This document shows, piece by piece, positions 1-8,633 of a stretch of DNA of 60,813 bases. The stretch is from Thiothrix sp. (GTDB taxonomy: Bacteria; Pseudomonadota; Gammaproteobacteria; Thiotrichales; Thiotrichaceae). A program made the translations under genes and the position numbers. Where the stretch lies: the NCBI GenBank assembly GCA_020442915.1, contig JAGRJD010000043.1, positions 1 through 60,813 on the forward strand, in the 5' to 3' direction. Each line of letters begins with the position of its first letter. Positions within the stretch are counted from its first letter, which is position 1. The notes beneath the pieces were generated by a model. The model was given only the letters and a program-made list of their open reading frames with translations. It had not been told where the DNA came from and made no database searches.

Positions 1-1334
1 ACAATCGGCTGGTAATACAGCACAAAGGCCCGCTGCTCGACCGCCTGATACAGCTCCTGCTCCATCTCCAGGATATGGCTGATGGCCAGACCCGACACCT
101 CGTCAAACAGGGCGAAGTGGTTGCGGCCATTGTTCTTGACATGGTGCAGCGCCATGTCGGCGGCACTGAACATCTCCTCCAGGCTGGCACCGCATGACCG
201 GCCCCAGGCACCTCCCAGACTGCCGCTGATCGGGAGGTCATAGCCGGAACCGGAAAGCGTTATTTTCTGGCGCAGGTTGCGCAGAATCTGTTCGGCACGG
301 GCCACCACCTGCTGACGTCCGCTGACAGCGGTCATCACCACCGCAAACTCGTCGCCCGAAAGCCGGTACAGGCTTTCGTTGTCTCCCTGCTCCAGCCCCA
401 GCCGGCGTGCAAACTCCATCAGCACCCGGTCCCCGGCATGATGACCGTGGTTGTCATTGATGGACTTGAAATTGTCGACATCCGCCAGAATCAGGGCGGT
501 CTGTTCATGCAGGTGCCCGGACCGGCCCAGCGCATTCATGTGCTGCATGAACGCGGTGCGATTCAAAAGCCCGGTCAGGGTGTCGTGGTTGGCCTGAAAC
601 GCCAGCGAGGCATTCTTTTCCCGGATTTCCCGGTAATTGCGCTCCAGTCGTACCCCCAGCGGACGCAAGGTCAGGAACCAGATCAGCCAGACCCCGGCCA
701 GCACCAGGATCAGCAAGGCACCATACAACAGAAAAACCAGCCGGTTCTGGTGCAGGGAAGCCTGATAGATGGCGATATTGAGTTCACCGATGCCGGCGGT
801 CAGCCGCCCCTTGTCGGCAGTCAGCACATCCACCGGACGCCAGTAGTTGTAGCCTGCCCGCAGGGCCGGAATCGTCGCCCGATTGATATCCTGTACCCGG
901 CGGTCCAGCAGGCCCAGCAGTACCCCGACCTCATCCAGGTGCTGCCCGACCGGATCCCGGGTCCGGCTGCCCGTCAGCCAGCGTGCCGCCAGATGGGAGG
1001 CCATCAGCGTGCGCAGGCGTTTCTGGTTGAGCTGGGCACTGGCATTCATGCGCACAATGTCCTGACGGATGTGGTCAATCGTATCATCACTCATGTCCCT
1101 GGCCTTCAGGTTGGAGAACAGAAACAGGAACTTGTTGTCCATGCTTTCCACCAGCAGCCGCTGCTCGTAGGAAATGCCGGAAGCTTCCAGCATGGCACGC
1201 TGCACCCCCAACCCCAGGTTGATCAGCAGGGCACAACCCAGAATCAGCAGGCCGATAAAGGTAAAAGCCAGACCGCTGGTGAAACGGATACCGATGCCGA
1301 TATTGGACTCCCCCAATCGACGGGTAAATTTCAT
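1..1334 (-). CDS. Membrane GGDEF-EAL protein (diguanylate cyclase/phosphodiesterase), C-terminus outside window
   Basis: Makes and/or degrades cyclic-di-GMP at the inner membrane. About 444 residues are visible: a first membrane segment near residues 19-42, an extracytoplasmic sensor region to about 197, a second membrane segment near 199-222, then a GGDEF domain starting around DTLTGLLNR (251). The active-site motif reads SGDEF instead of GGDEF, a variant found in active cyclases. The last codons read LYYQPIV, the first strand of an EAL domain, so the protein continues past base 1. ATG at 1334 is used. An in-frame TTG at 1355 lies just after GGAGAGGG and could be the true start. Substrate preference cannot be judged without the EAL domain. 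Confidence 0.88.
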   Translation of the reverse strand, partial: MKFTRRLGESNIGIGIRFTSGLAFTFIGLLILGCALLINLGLGVQRAMLEASGISYEQRLLVESMDNKFLFLFSNLKARDMSDDTIDHIRQDIVRMNASAQLNQKRLRTLMASHLAARWLTGSRTRDPVGQHLDEVGVLLGLLDRRVQDINRATIPALRAGYNYWRPVDVLTADKGRLTAGIGELNIAIYQASLHQNRLVFLLYGALLILVLAGVWLIWFLTLRPLGVRLERNYREIREKNASLAFQANHDTLTGLLNRTAFMQHMNALGRSGHLHEQTALILADVDNFKSINDNHGHHAGDRVLMEFARRLGLEQGDNESLYRLSGDEFAVVMTAVSGRQQVVARAEQILRNLRQKITLSGSGYDLPISGSLGGAWGRSCGASLEEMFSAADMALHHVKNNGRNHFALFDEVSGLAISHILEMEQELYQAVEQRAFVLYYQPI

Positions 1335-1582
1335 TGGCGTCGCAACTTTTATCAACCCTCTCCTGCAGGGTAATGGATAAAGTACCCCGGGCTGAAATGG
1401 CACCAAGCCCCGGACACTGATTGTAACAGCCATTATGGCCGGCGTCCTGTATCCGCCCGGCAAACCGGCACCACCCAAATATTTATGGATCAAGCCTGCA
1501 CGGTATTGGCCCGGAATGGTTTATTCTTGTCCGGTATGAAACTTTCTCCCTGCAACAGCAACCCGAATCGGACAGGATAGGT

Positions 1583-2176
1583 ATGAAATTCAGGATACGC
1601 TCCCGTGAAACGATCTGGAACGGCTTCTTCCGCATGGTGGTTTACCAACTTGAACATGAGCGCTTTGACGGTGACTGGCTGGGGCCGATGGAACGCGAAC
1701 TGCTGGAACGGGGTCGGGCCGTGGCTCTGCTGCTGCATGATCCGGACACGGATGAGGTTCTGCTGGTGGAGCAGTTCCGGCCCGGCGCCCTGCATGACCC
1801 GGACGGCCCCTGGATGCTGGAAATCGTGGCCGGCATCGTGGAGCCGGGCGAGACCCTGGAGGGTGTGGCCCGGCGGGAAGCGCAGGAGGAAGCCGGCTGT
1901 GCAGTGCGGGAACTGCAGCACGTACTGGACTACTACCCCAGCGCTGGCGGCAGCAGTGAAATCATCAGCATTTTCCATGCCACCACCGACCTGTCTGCAG
2001 TCGTCGATGGCAGCCTGTTCGGCCTTGCACATGAGCACGAGGACATCCGGGTGCACAAGGTCAGCCGTCAACAGGCGCTGCAATGGGTGCGGGAGGGGAA
2101 AATCCGCGCGTCCATGGCCATTATCGCACTGCAGTGGCTGGCGCTGGAACGGGGCGCGCAGCCCCTCTCCCAATAA
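1583..2176 (+). CDS. nudF: ADP-ribose pyrophosphatase, Nudix family
   Basis: Hydrolyses ADP-ribose to AMP and ribose 5-phosphate in the cytosol. The 197-residue protein has a complete Nudix box GX5EX7REUXEEXGU: it begins GIVEPGE and contains REAQEEAG near residue 100. The upstream EQFRPGAL and EIVAGIVEPGE segments are typical of the NudF subfamily, as is the length (E. coli NudF is 209 residues). ATG is preceded by AGGATAGGT. It is transcribed alone, divergent from the GGDEF gene and convergent with htpG. Assignment to ADP-ribose rather than another sugar nucleotide is by family resemblance. Confidence 0.9.
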   Translation: MKFRIRSRETIWNGFFRMVVYQLEHERFDGDWLGPMERELLERGRAVALLLHDPDTDEVLLVEQFRPGALHDPDGPWMLEIVAGIVEPGETLEGVARREAQEEAGCAVRELQHVLDYYPSAGGSSEIISIFHATTDLSAVVDGSLFGLAHEHEDIRVHKVSRQQALQWVREGKIRASMAIIALQWLALERGAQPLSQ

Positions 2177-2184
2177 AAAAGGCT

Positions 2185-2292
2185 GTTGAAAAAACCGGAC
2201 GGAGCTCGGGGCTTTCAGGCTTCAGCTACCGCCTTCCCGCAGTGCAGCGCCTGCCCCAAAAGCCCTCGGCCCCTGCTATCACCGGTTTTGCG
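2185..2292. repeat. Imperfect palindromic element between nudF and htpG
   Basis: Nested inverted repeats fill this convergent gap: AAAACCGG near 2193 with CCGGTTTT near 2280, and inside them CTCGGGGCTTT with AAAAGCCCTCGG. The element could fold into a two-tier hairpin. It may act as a bidirectional terminator (T runs lie outside each arm) or be a small mobile palindrome. No second copy was seen in this window. Confidence 0.4.
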
Positions 2293-2303
2293 ACATCCCC
2301 ACC

Positions 2304-4223
2304 TTACGCAATCGCCAGCATCAGGCGGTTCAGGCGGCTGACAAAGCCTGCCGGGTCTTCCAGCTGCCCACCCTCGGCCAGAATGGCCTGATCCAGCAGC
2401 ACCGTGGCCCACTCACTGAAACGCTCGTCATCGGTTTCGGCATTCATGCGTGCCAACAGCGGATGGGTCGGATTGATTTCCAGCACCGGTTTGGTGGACG
2501 GGGCCTCATGCCCGGCCTGCTTCAGCAGGTGCTGCATGTACAGTGCCATGTCATGCTCACTGAGCACGATGCAGGATGGGGAATCCGTCAGGCGGTGGGA
2601 AACCCGCACCCCCTCCACCTTGTCGCCCAGACTGGTTTTGATGTGCTCGACCAGATTGCGGGAATCTTCCTCGGCCTTTTTCTGTTCCTGCCTGTCTTCC
2701 TCCGTGTCGAGCTTGCTCAGGTCCAGCTCCCCCTTGGCGACGGATTGCAGCTGCTTGCCATCAAACTCGTTCAGGCTGCTGGTCAACCACTCATCCACCC
2801 GGTCGGACAGCAACAGCACCTCGATGCCCTTCTTGCGGAACACTTCCAGATGCGGGCTGTTCCGGGCTGCCGTGTGGGAATCCGCCGTGATGTAATAAAT
2901 CCTGTCCTGGCCTTCTTTCATGCGCCCAAGGTAATCTTCCAGCGATACGGTCTGTTCGGCGGAATTGTCATGGGTGGAGGCAAAACGCAGCAGTTTCGCC
3001 ACCTGTTCACGGTTGGCAAAGTCCTCGCCCGGCCCTTCCTTGAGCACGCGTCCGAATTCCTTCCAGAATTTCCGGTATTTTTCCGGCTCGTCTCTGGCCA
3101 TGGTTTCCAGAAGGCCCAGCACCTTCTTGACCGAACCGTTTTTCATCGAATCAATGATCTTGTTGCTCTGCAGGATTTCACGCGAGACATTGAGCGGCAG
3201 GTCGTTGGAGTCAATCACCCCACGCACGAAGCGCAGGTAACGCGGCATCAGGTTTTCAGTGTCGTCCATGATGAACACACGCTGCACATAGAGCTTGATG
3301 CCATTGCTCTGCTTGGGCTCAAACAGGTCAAACGGGGCGCGGGCCGGAACATACAGCAGCGAGGTGTATTCCAGCTTGCCTTCCACCTTGCTGTGGCTCC
3401 AGGCCAGTGCCTCCTCCCAGTCGTGGGACACATGCTTGTAGAACTCCTGATACTCGGCATCGGTGATTTCGCTTTTGGGACGCTTCCAGAGCGCATTGGC
3501 CTTGTTGATGGTTTCCCATTCAATCACCCGTGCTTTTTTCTCCCCGCCTTCCTCACCGTCTTCAGCATCGAAATCCTCTTTCAGCATTCTGACTGGCAGG
3601 GGGATATGATCGGAATACTTGCTGATCACCGAGCGCAGACGCCAGCTGCTGGCAAAATCCTTTTCATCCTCCTTGAGGTGCAACACGACTTCAGTGCCAC
3701 GGGCGGGTTTATCCACCGACTCCAGCGTGTAACCGGACTGGGCATCGGACTCCCAGCGCACGCCTTCACTGGCCGGCAGACCGGCCCGGCGCGTGGTCAG
3801 TGTCACCCTGTCAGCCACAATGAAAGAGGAGTAGAAACCAACCCCGAACTGGCCGATCAGGTGGGCATCCCTCTGCTGGTCCCCGGTGAGTCTGCTCATG
3901 AACTCACGGGTACCGGATTTGGCGATGGTACCGATATTGCTGATGATCTCGTCACGGCTCATGCCGATACCGTTGTCACGGATGGTGACGGTACCGGCAT
4001 CCTGGTCGTATTCCACCTCGACCCGCAACTCCCCGTCCCCCTCATACAGGCTGTCATTGCTGATGGCCTCAAAACGCAGCTTGTCACAGGCATCCGCCGC
4101 ATTGGAAATCAGCTCGCGCAGGAAAATCTCCCGGTTGGAATACAGCGAGTGAATCATCAGGTGCAGGAGCTGGTTGACCTCGGTCTCGAACGGGAGGTTC
4201 TGTTTTTCAGGCGTCGCACTCAT
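2304..4223 (-). CDS. htpG: Molecular chaperone HtpG (bacterial Hsp90)
   Basis: Cytosolic ATP-dependent chaperone that remodels client proteins as a dimer. The 639-residue product is slightly longer than E. coli HtpG (624). The GHKL ATPase pocket is intact: [11 protein letters not shown] near the N-terminus, DNGIGM, and the lid/glycine motif [11 protein letters not shown]. Middle and C-terminal dimerisation domains follow, ending [12 protein letters not shown] at 4223 has GAGG about 10 bases upstream. A near-consensus sigma-32 promoter lies just upstream (4267-4293), so heat-shock induction is expected. It stands alone. Confidence 0.98.
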   Translation of the reverse strand: MSATPEKQNLPFETEVNQLLHLMIHSLYSNREIFLRELISNAADACDKLRFEAISNDSLYEGDGELRVEVEYDQDAGTVTIRDNGIGMSRDEIISNIGTIAKSGTREFMSRLTGDQQRDAHLIGQFGVGFYSSFIVADRVTLTTRRAGLPASEGVRWESDAQSGYTLESVDKPARGTEVVLHLKEDEKDFASSWRLRSVISKYSDHIPLPVRMLKEDFDAEDGEEGGEKKARVIEWETINKANALWKRPKSEITDAEYQEFYKHVSHDWEEALAWSHSKVEGKLEYTSLLYVPARAPFDLFEPKQSNGIKLYVQRVFIMDDTENLMPRYLRFVRGVIDSNDLPLNVSREILQSNKIIDSMKNGSVKKVLGLLETMARDEPEKYRKFWKEFGRVLKEGPGEDFANREQVAKLLRFASTHDNSAEQTVSLEDYLGRMKEGQDRIYYITADSHTAARNSPHLEVFRKKGIEVLLLSDRVDEWLTSSLNEFDGKQLQSVAKGELDLSKLDTEEDRQEQKKAEEDSRNLVEHIKTSLGDKVEGVRVSHRLTDSPSCIVLSEHDMALYMQHLLKQAGHEAPSTKPVLEINPTHPLLARMNAETDDERFSEWATVLLDQAILAEGGQLEDPAGFVSRLNRLMLAIA

Positions 4224-4266
4224 CGGGATAGTTACCTCATGTCATGTCTTTGTTGGTGCAGCAGAC

Positions 4267-4293
4267 AATGGGGGGCATGCCGGCAATTTCAAG
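4267..4293 (-). promoter_or_regulatory. Sigma-32 heat-shock promoter of htpG
   Basis: Read on the minus strand: CTTGAAA, 13 bases, CCCCATT. This is an almost perfect match to the RpoH consensus (CTTGAAA-N13-15-CCCCATnT). The predicted start is near 4260, giving a leader of about 37 nt before the htpG ATG. Confidence 0.85.
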
Positions 4294-4436
4294 GCCGGGA
4301 TATGGACAGAAACCGGATAGGGGGGAATAATGCGCTCGGCATCAACAGGCACAGCAAGCCATTCCAGTACTTTTTATCAACCTTATTGCCCAGGTGACGC
4401 CCCCTGCCGCAATCTGCTACGGAAATCATCAAACCA

Positions 4437-5642
4437 ATGGATACACAGGAAATCGTCGAACGTTTTGCCGAAGAATCCCACCCTGACGTACTGCAGGAAT
4501 TTGATCGCGCCAGCCTTGAAGAGCTGGTGGCGAAACACGAAACACCGTTCATGGTACTGGACCTGAGCGAGGTGGATTTCCAGTACCGGTCCCTGCAGGC
4601 CGCCCTGCCCGGTGTCACGCTGTTCTATGCACTCAAGTCCCTGTCCCATCCGGAGCTGGTCAAGCGCCTCAAGTCACTGGGCTGTCATTTTGACCTGGCC
4701 ACCAGTGGTGAGGTGGAACTGGTGGAGTCGCTCGGCATCCGGGGGGATCAGTGCATCCACACCCACCCGATCAAGAAAGACAAGGAAATCCGTCGGGCGC
4801 TGCAGTTCGGCTGCAACCGCTTCGTGATCGACAACATGGAAGAGCTGAAGAAATTCTTCCCCTATGCCGGCCAAGCCGAACTGATCATCCGGGTCAGCTT
4901 CCGCAGCAAGCAGGCGGTGGTCGATCTGTCACGCAAATTCGGCTGTTCGCTGGAAGAGCTGCCGCAGCTGGTGGAAACCGCGCAACAGAACGGCCTGACC
5001 GTGATCGGTCTGTCCTTCCATGTCGGCTCCCAGTCACTCACCCCCATGACCCAGGCCAATGCCGTGCGCTCCAGCATTGCGGCCATGAAGGTCATGAACA
5101 ATGTCAACTGGAAAATCCTTGATATCGGCGGCAGCTTTCCGGTCTCCTATCAGGAGCAGGTGCTGCCGATTGCCGACTTCTGTGCACCGGTGATGGAAGC
5201 CCTGAGCGAAGTACCGGACGGTGTGGAGGTCTACGCCGAACCGGGCCGCTTCATCTCCGGCCCGTCCATGATCGAGCTGGTCTCGGTGGTCGGCAAGGCC
5301 AAGCGTGGGGCGCGTACCTGGTATTACCTGGATGACGGGGTTTACGGCGGCTTCAGCGGCCAGATTTTTGATCATGCCATCTATCCGCTGGCTCCCCTGA
5401 AACCGTTTGATCCGACAGGTGACTTTTTCCCCAGTGTGCTGGCCGGCCCGACCTGTGACAGTATCGACGTGGTGGCGGAAAACATCGAGCTGCCCGACCT
5501 GCAGGTCGGTGATATTCTGGTGGGCAAGAAGATGGGTGCCTATACCATTGCATCGGCCACCGAATTCAACTACTACCCCAAACCCAAGGTGGTGGTGGTC
5601 GAGGATATTTTTGATCCGGACACGGTGGAAACAGAAGCCTGA
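4437..5642 (+). CDS. Fold-III PLP-dependent ornithine/lysine decarboxylase
   Basis: Decarboxylates ornithine to putrescine and/or lysine to cadaverine, feeding polyamine synthesis. The 401 residues match the compact alanine-racemase-fold decarboxylases rather than the large E. coli SpeC type. Visible residues: PLP lysine in YALKS (K67), HVGSQ (H195), the PLP phosphate-binding EPGR (268-271), and the catalytic GPTCDS (C340, D341) supplied across the dimer; MGAYT near 366-370 completes the site. The sequence does not settle ornithine versus lysine preference. The Shine-Dalgarno is weak (CTACGGAAA, distant). The gene is monocistronic. Confidence 0.92.
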   Translation: MDTQEIVERFAEESHPDVLQEFDRASLEELVAKHETPFMVLDLSEVDFQYRSLQAALPGVTLFYALKSLSHPELVKRLKSLGCHFDLATSGEVELVESLGIRGDQCIHTHPIKKDKEIRRALQFGCNRFVIDNMEELKKFFPYAGQAELIIRVSFRSKQAVVDLSRKFGCSLEELPQLVETAQQNGLTVIGLSFHVGSQSLTPMTQANAVRSSIAAMKVMNNVNWKILDIGGSFPVSYQEQVLPIADFCAPVMEALSEVPDGVEVYAEPGRFISGPSMIELVSVVGKAKRGARTWYYLDDGVYGGFSGQIFDHAIYPLAPLKPFDPTGDFFPSVLAGPTCDSIDVVAENIELPDLQVGDILVGKKMGAYTIASATEFNYYPKPKVVVVEDIFDPDTVETEA

Positions 5643-5660
5643 CCGGCTGACAGGGCAGAT

Positions 5661-5709
5661 GGTGGCAGCGGTCAGGGGCCTTGAAAGCACCCGACCGCCC
5701 GCTGCCACC
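5661..5709. repeat. Hairpin between decarboxylase and aspartate aminotransferase
   Basis: GGTGGCAGCGG at 5661-5671 pairs exactly with CCGCTGCCACC at 5699-5709. It lies between convergent genes and has no T run, so factor-independent termination is uncertain. Confidence 0.45.
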
Positions 5710-5747
5710 GCTGGTGAACGCCTCGGCAAGCGGACTTTTACCAGCGG

Positions 5748-6923
5748 TTACACTGACCCGATCCGGTCCAGCGCCTTTTCCAGCACTGCAAGGCTGGTCG
5801 CAAAAGACAGCCGGATATGCCCTTCCAGACCAAAAGCCGATCCCGGTACCAGCGCTACGCCAACCTTGTCGATCAGGTAGCTGGACAGCTCCAGGTCATT
5901 CTCCAGCCCCAGCCGGTCAATCATGCCCTGCACATTCGGGAAGCTGTAGAAGGTGCCGTCAGAGGGCAGGCAGCGCACGCCGTCAATCTGGTTCAGGGTG
6001 GCATACACATAGTCATGCCGCTCCTCAAAGGCGTCCCGCATGGTCCGGATGCAGGACTGGTCCCCGTTCAGTGCCTCCACAGCCGCCGCCTGGGAAATCG
6101 AACACGGATTGGAGGTACATTGCGACTGCACCTTTTTCATGGCCTGGATCAGTCTGTCCGGACCTGCCGCATACCCGATGCGCCAGCCAGTCATGGCATA
6201 GGCCTTGGAAACCCCGTTGAGTACGATGGTGCGCTCCGCAAGCTGCGGACAGGCATTGAGGATATTGATGAACTTGCGGCCACTGAACAGGATATGCTCG
6301 TACATGTCATCAGTCGCCACCAGTACCTCCGGGTGACGCGCCAGCACCTGCCCCAGCTGGTCCAGCTCCTCGGCATCATAGGCGACACCGGTCGGGTTGG
6401 AGGGGCTGTTGAGTACGAACAGACGGGTTTTGGGGGTGATGGCCTGCTCCAGTGCCTCCGGGGTCAGCTTGAAATGATCCTCCTGGGTCGCCGCCACAAT
6501 CACCGGCCTGCCATCCGCCAGCAGCACCATGTCCGGGTAGGAAACCCAGTAGGGCGCCGGAATGATGACCTCATCACCGGGGTTCAGCAGCGCCTGACAC
6601 AGGTTGTAGAAACTCTGCTTGCCGCCGCTGGACACCAGGACCTGGCCGGTCTGGTACTCCAGGGCATTTTCACGCCTGAACTTGTCGGCAACGGCCTGCT
6701 TCAGGGCCGGCGTCCCTTCCACGGCGGTATAGCCGGTCTCTCCCCGCAGAATGGCGGCAATGGCAGCCTGTTTGATGTGCTCCGGTGTATCAAAATCCGG
6801 TTGCCCTGCCCCCAGCCCGATAATATCCCGTCCCTCAGCCTTCAGCTGGGCGGCCAGTGCAGTAACGGCAAGCGTCGCAGAAGGCTTGACACGTCCGATG
6901 CGTTCGGCAAGTTGTATGTCCAC
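5748..6923 (-). CDS. aspC: Aspartate aminotransferase, class I PLP enzyme
   Basis: Interconverts aspartate/2-oxoglutarate and oxaloacetate/glutamate. The 391-residue protein is of the AspAT-Ib type (IGLGAGQPDFDTP near the N-terminus). Key features are the NSPSNPTG segment (172-179), the PLP-binding lysine in NGVSKAYAMTGWRIGY (K240) and the substrate-carboxylate arginine in HIRLSF near the end. The start is a GTG at 6923 (GTG GAC ATA CAA), which fits family N-termini such as M(D/N)VQLAxR. Some enzymes of this type also accept prephenate, which cannot be excluded. Confidence 0.93.
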   Translation of the reverse strand: MDIQLAERIGRVKPSATLAVTALAAQLKAEGRDIIGLGAGQPDFDTPEHIKQAAIAAILRGETGYTAVEGTPALKQAVADKFRRENALEYQTGQVLVSSGGKQSFYNLCQALLNPGDEVIIPAPYWVSYPDMVLLADGRPVIVAATQEDHFKLTPEALEQAITPKTRLFVLNSPSNPTGVAYDAEELDQLGQVLARHPEVLVATDDMYEHILFSGRKFINILNACPQLAERTIVLNGVSKAYAMTGWRIGYAAGPDRLIQAMKKVQSQCTSNPCSISQAAAVEALNGDQSCIRTMRDAFEERHDYVYATLNQIDGVRCLPSDGTFYSFPNVQGMIDRLGLENDLELSSYLIDKVGVALVPGSAFGLEGHIRLSFATSLAVLEKALDRIGSV

Positions 6924-7080
6924 TTACAGCTCATATCCCTGGTAAAAATCCTGAAAATCCGGGCAACCGCAAGACATTCGGTCACCAGTCACCTGTTCAA
7001 CAAGAACCGGTTTATGGTACCGCAAGACAGGCACCGGCATAAAGTGAGCAGACGGACTTTTCCATACCGGAACAGCGCAC

Positions 7081-7114
7081 GGGCATGAAAAAGGAGGTTT
7101 CCCGCTTCATGCCC
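7081..7114. repeat. Hairpin between the small RMF-like gene and aspC
   Basis: GGGCATGAA (7081-7089) pairs with TTCATGCCC (7106-7114). It sits just beyond the stop of the minus-strand small gene, with a T run inside the loop on that strand. It is possibly a weak terminator. Confidence 0.35.
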
Positions 7115-7152
7115 CATCATCAATGAGCCGGAGTGAGCCGGCACGGCAGGGA

Positions 7153-7350
7153 TCAGTGCCGGACCCAGGCCTTGTAGGCATCCAGATTGTGCGCCTTGCC
7201 TGCCGCATAGCCGGCCTCATACGCCTCATTCAGGCGCTGCTCTTCCCGCTGCGGATTGATCAGGTAGCCGTTCTGCCAGCCCTGGAGAAATTCGGGATCA
7301 GTGCCGGCCTTTTCCATAGCGACGACGGCGTCATAATATTGCTGATTCAT
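7153..7350 (-). CDS. Small acidic protein with RMF-like Gly-aromatic repeats
   Basis: The 65-residue protein has two related segments, FLQGWQNGYLINP and EAYEAGYAAGKA, resembling the GW/GY-x2-G pattern of ribosome modulation factor, though the order is not the canonical one and the protein is acidic rather than basic. ATG follows GAGAGG at good spacing. It lies 41 bases downstream of the TrpD-like gene on the same strand, suggesting co-transcription. Function is unknown. The RMF comparison is pattern recognition only. Confidence 0.65.
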   Translation of the reverse strand: MNQQYYDAVVAMEKAGTDPEFLQGWQNGYLINPQREEQRLNEAYEAGYAAGKAHNLDAYKAWVRH

Positions 7351-7391
7351 GTTTTCAACCTCTCATCAAAAAGTATGCAGCATGCCGGATT

Positions 7392-8516
7392 TCAGGCAAC
7401 CGCACGGAAAGCCGCCAGCGCACTGCCGTTGTCCAGCACTGCACGCACCGCCGCTGCTGCCTGTGCCAGCGTGGCGTGGCGACCAAGGTGGGTCAGGCAG
7501 ATGGAAGCCGCATAGACCAGACTGTCATAAGTCAGGCCGCGTTCTCCGGACAGGGCCGCCAGCCCCAAGCGGGCCGCATGGGCCGCCAGCGCGCCACTGT
7601 CCACGGTCACGGGCAGGTCCGGATCCGCCCGGGGTGGCTCCGGCAAAACCTCCGGCAACGGTACGGCCCGTACTGAAGCCTGAATGCCGAGCGCCTCCGG
7701 CAGCAGGTCACGCTGCTGCAGCACACCGTCTTCCTGGTAGAAAAACAGTTTTCCACTTTGCTGCAGCGACGGAACAATGCCACCTTCCACCCCGCGGATG
7801 AACATGGCGGAACTGAAACCGGCATGGCGTGCCAGGGAAGCATAAATCTCGGGGTAAGCCTTGTGCACATAGCCACCCATGTAATGGGTTTTGTGCTGCC
7901 CACGCACCGGGGCCAGCAGGGTTTCCACCGTGGTCAGCACCTGTCGCTTGACCATGCGCTGGCGCAACGGTATCAGCCCGTGCAGATACGGTGCGAACTG
8001 GGCCTGATCCACATAAGTCCAGCCACACTGGGCCAGCTGGGCCGCAGCATCGGCACACAGCAGGCCGGTATCCACCCCGGCAGCGGCCAGTACCTTGTGA
8101 TGCGTGGCACCGAACTTGGGGCCGACGGCATTCAGCCCGTGCAGAACCGCCGGCACCCCCAGACAGGCCAGGACCGCCGGTACAAAGGTGGAAGCCGGCG
8201 TGCAGCGCACGAAACCGTCATAGGGGTCGGACACATCCACCACTTCATCCACGGCAGCGGTCACGCTGTCGGCCTGCTCCAGCAGCGCCTGCAGTGTGCC
8301 CCGGTTTTCCTCATCCGTTTCACGCTTCATGCGCAGGGCGATCAGGTAGATGGCTGCCTGCACCGGGTCCACCTCAGGCTCCAGAACATGGCGCATGGCC
8401 AGCAAAGCCTCCTCGTAGGACAGGTCCTTGCTGTATTCCGGTCCGGTAGCAACTTTCTGGATGCAGGCACGCAGGTGCTGTCTGGGACTGGCTTCGGTCA
8501 TTGTGGCATTTTCCAT
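7392..8516 (-). CDS. TrpD2-like protein (anthranilate phosphoribosyltransferase superfamily)
   Basis: The 374 residues contain an N-terminal helical glycosyltransferase-family-3 domain (about 10-85) and a C-terminal phosphorylase-type domain. The glycine-rich loops that bind PRPP in true TrpD are altered (LHGLNAVGPKFGATHHK around 130-145), as in the TrpD2/YbiB group, whose members bind nucleic acid rather than make tryptophan. No trp genes are nearby, which supports a non-biosynthetic role. ATG at 8516 or the in-frame ATG five codons later could be the start. It leads a two-gene unit with the RMF-like gene. Confidence 0.72.
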   Translation of the reverse strand: MENATMTEASPRQHLRACIQKVATGPEYSKDLSYEEALLAMRHVLEPEVDPVQAAIYLIALRMKRETDEENRGTLQALLEQADSVTAAVDEVVDVSDPYDGFVRCTPASTFVPAVLACLGVPAVLHGLNAVGPKFGATHHKVLAAAGVDTGLLCADAAAQLAQCGWTYVDQAQFAPYLHGLIPLRQRMVKRQVLTTVETLLAPVRGQHKTHYMGGYVHKAYPEIYASLARHAGFSSAMFIRGVEGGIVPSLQQSGKLFFYQEDGVLQQRDLLPEALGIQASVRAVPLPEVLPEPPRADPDLPVTVDSGALAAHAARLGLAALSGERGLTYDSLVYAASICLTHLGRHATLAQAAAAVRAVLDNGSALAAFRAVA

Positions 8517-8633
8517 GAAAAAAGTTTAAGAAGGCGGGGCAGATTGCGGAATATCCCTCTCGGGGTAAGGTTTCAGCACCTGTTTTACCATCAGGGCAGG
8601 ATGATCAACAAGCCCCAGGCCGCTGTCAGGCAC

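Noticed and set aside
2463..4397. A 644-residue open frame on the plus strand opposite htpG
   Set aside because: It is the antisense shadow of htpG, with no recognisable domain and composition typical of a reversed GC-rich gene.
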